From the NCBI GenBank assembly GCA_021826655.1, contig JAKAZC010000165.1, forward strand, positions 1-6,383: a DNA stretch of 6,383 nt, in the 5' to 3' direction. This stretch comes from Actinomycetes bacterium. Its GTDB lineage: Bacteria > Actinomycetota > Acidimicrobiia > Acidimicrobiales > RAAP-2. The notes under the pieces are model-generated. The model saw nothing but the letters and a program-made list of their open reading frames with translations. It searched no databases and was not told the origin of the DNA. The translations under genes and the position numbers were made by a program. Each line of letters starts with the position of its first letter. The first letter of the stretch is position 1. This document shows positions 5,541 to 6,383 of this stretch, one piece after another.

Positions 5541-6383
5541 GCCCCGCCGATGCGTCCGGCCTCTTCGCCTTCGAGCCCGGCTGGGGCGAGCCCGGCGGCA
5601 TCCGGGTCGACCGGCCGGTGCTGGTCGTCTGCCTCGAGGGTTGGGTCGACGCGGGCATGGGCGCGTCGGGAGCCATCACCCACCTGCTGACCGGGTCGCC
5701 GACGGCCACGGTCGCAACGTTCGACACCGAACCGCTCATCGACCAGCGGGCCCGTCGACCCATCGCCCGGCTCGAGGACGGGGTCACCACGGAGCTGACC
5801 TGGCCCACCATCCGGATCCTGGCCGGGAAGGACAGGGTGGGCGCCGACCTGCTCTACCTCACCGGACCCGAGCCCGACTTCGGCTGGAGGAGCTTCATCG
5901 AGGCCGTCGTCGGGATCACCACCCGGCTCGGTGTCCGGACCGTCGTGGGCCTCGGTGCCTTTCCGGCCCCCACCCCGCACACCCGCCCGGTGCGCCTGGC
6001 CTCGACCGTGCCACCGCAGTCGGCCGACCTGGCCGGCCGGATCGGCACCGTGCACGGCACGCTCGAGGTCCCGGCCGGGGTCCAGGCCGCGCTCGAGGTG
6101 GCGCTCGGTGCCGTTGGCATCCCGGTCATCGGACTGTGGGCGCGGGTGCCCCACTACGTGTCGGCCATGCCCTACCCCGAGTCCAGCGCCGCGCTCATCG
6201 AGGGGCTGTGCGCGGTGACCGGCACGGTCCTCGACACCGTCGAGCTCCGGACCGCCGGAGAGGCGTCCCGGATCCAGGTGGACGAGCTGATCGGCGCCAA
6301 CCCGGACCACCTCGAGATGGTCCGGCGCCTCGAAGCGGCCATCGACTCCGAGGAGGGCACGCCCCTCGGGTTCGCCTCGGAAT
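5537..6383 (+). CDS. PAC2 family protein (partial, runs off the right edge)
   Basis: The frame from GTG 5537 stays open for 282 codons to the window edge without a stop, so the C-terminus is missing. The protein matches the actinobacterial PAC2 family, named after eukaryotic proteasome assembly chaperone 2. Visible signatures are VVCLEGWVDAGMGASGA (30-46, the 'GW-DAG' motif), ATFDTEPLIDQRARRP (60-75), LTGPEPDFGW (108-117), PHTRP (147-151), and VPHYVSAMPYPESSAALIEGL (from 204). The DYR of many homologues is DQR here. Bacterial PAC2 proteins have no settled function; a link to the actinobacterial Pup-proteasome is suggested by the name and fold only. The start overlaps the phosphotransferase stop by 4 bp and has a GGAGG 4 nt upstream, so the two genes are probably co-expressed. 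The mid-C-terminal segment ends in a charged helical stretch (about 250-282). Confidence 0.88.
   Translation, partial: MSPADASGLFAFEPGWGEPGGIRVDRPVLVVCLEGWVDAGMGASGAITHLLTGSPTATVATFDTEPLIDQRARRPIARLEDGVTTELTWPTIRILAGKDRVGADLLYLTGPEPDFGWRSFIEAVVGITTRLGVRTVVGLGAFPAPTPHTRPVRLASTVPPQSADLAGRIGTVHGTLEVPAGVQAALEVALGAVGIPVIGLWARVPHYVSAMPYPESSAALIEGLCAVTGTVLDTVELRTAGEASRIQVDELIGANPDHLEMVRRLEAAIDSEEGTPLGFASE

Noticed and set aside
5426..6310. 294-codon open frame on the minus strand
   Set aside because: Antisense to the phosphotransferase end and the PAC2 frame. The PAC2 motifs on the plus strand are decisive.

Overview
The window is GC-rich DNA, densely coded on both strands with short intergenic gaps. 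The gene set points to a high-GC actinobacterium: the C-terminus of an actinobacterial-type DnaE2, a DUF2510 membrane protein, a FolP2-type dihydropteroate synthase homologue and a PAC2 protein. The style (GTG starts, 4-bp GTGA overlaps, apparent leaderless starts) would suit Acidimicrobiia, but that placement is inference. I see no mobile element, CRISPR array, tRNA or rRNA.

Layout. 1-412 (+): end of dnaE2, the error-prone polymerase. 413-655: a 243-bp gap with a 10-bp direct repeat and an AT-rich block that probably carries a promoter. 656-1723 (+): a two-helix membrane-anchored DUF2510 protein with a long Pro/Ala-rich linker. A hairpin at 1750-1779 lies between this gene and the convergent minus-strand cluster. 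That cluster reads, in transcription order, a thioredoxin-TPR protein of YbbN/CnoX type (4373-3654), a FolP2-like dihydropteroate synthase homologue (3608-2766) and holA, the DNA polymerase III delta subunit (2769-1762). The last two overlap by 4 bp. A 78-bp spacer with a central 16-bp palindrome separates the thioredoxin gene from a plus-strand pair: an APH-type phosphotransferase (4452-5540) and a PAC2-family protein (5537 to beyond the right edge), also overlapping by 4 bp. The PAC2 frame has no stop in the window.

How the parts fit. Replication and damage tolerance (HolA, DnaE2), folate-like chemistry (FolP2-like) and protein quality control (thioredoxin-TPR, possibly PAC2) are represented, but no single pathway unites them; most of this looks like ordinary chromosomal housekeeping. 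The less ordinary points are: (i) a FolP that has lost the canonical ESTRPG and SRK signatures and resembles the mycobacterial FolP2 class; (ii) a near-identical GGTA(G/T)CGTC element 5-8 nt upstream of three genes that lack Shine-Dalgarno sequences, suggesting leaderless transcription; (iii) the palindrome centred in the divergent spacer. I found no clear evidence of a wholly new multi-gene system.
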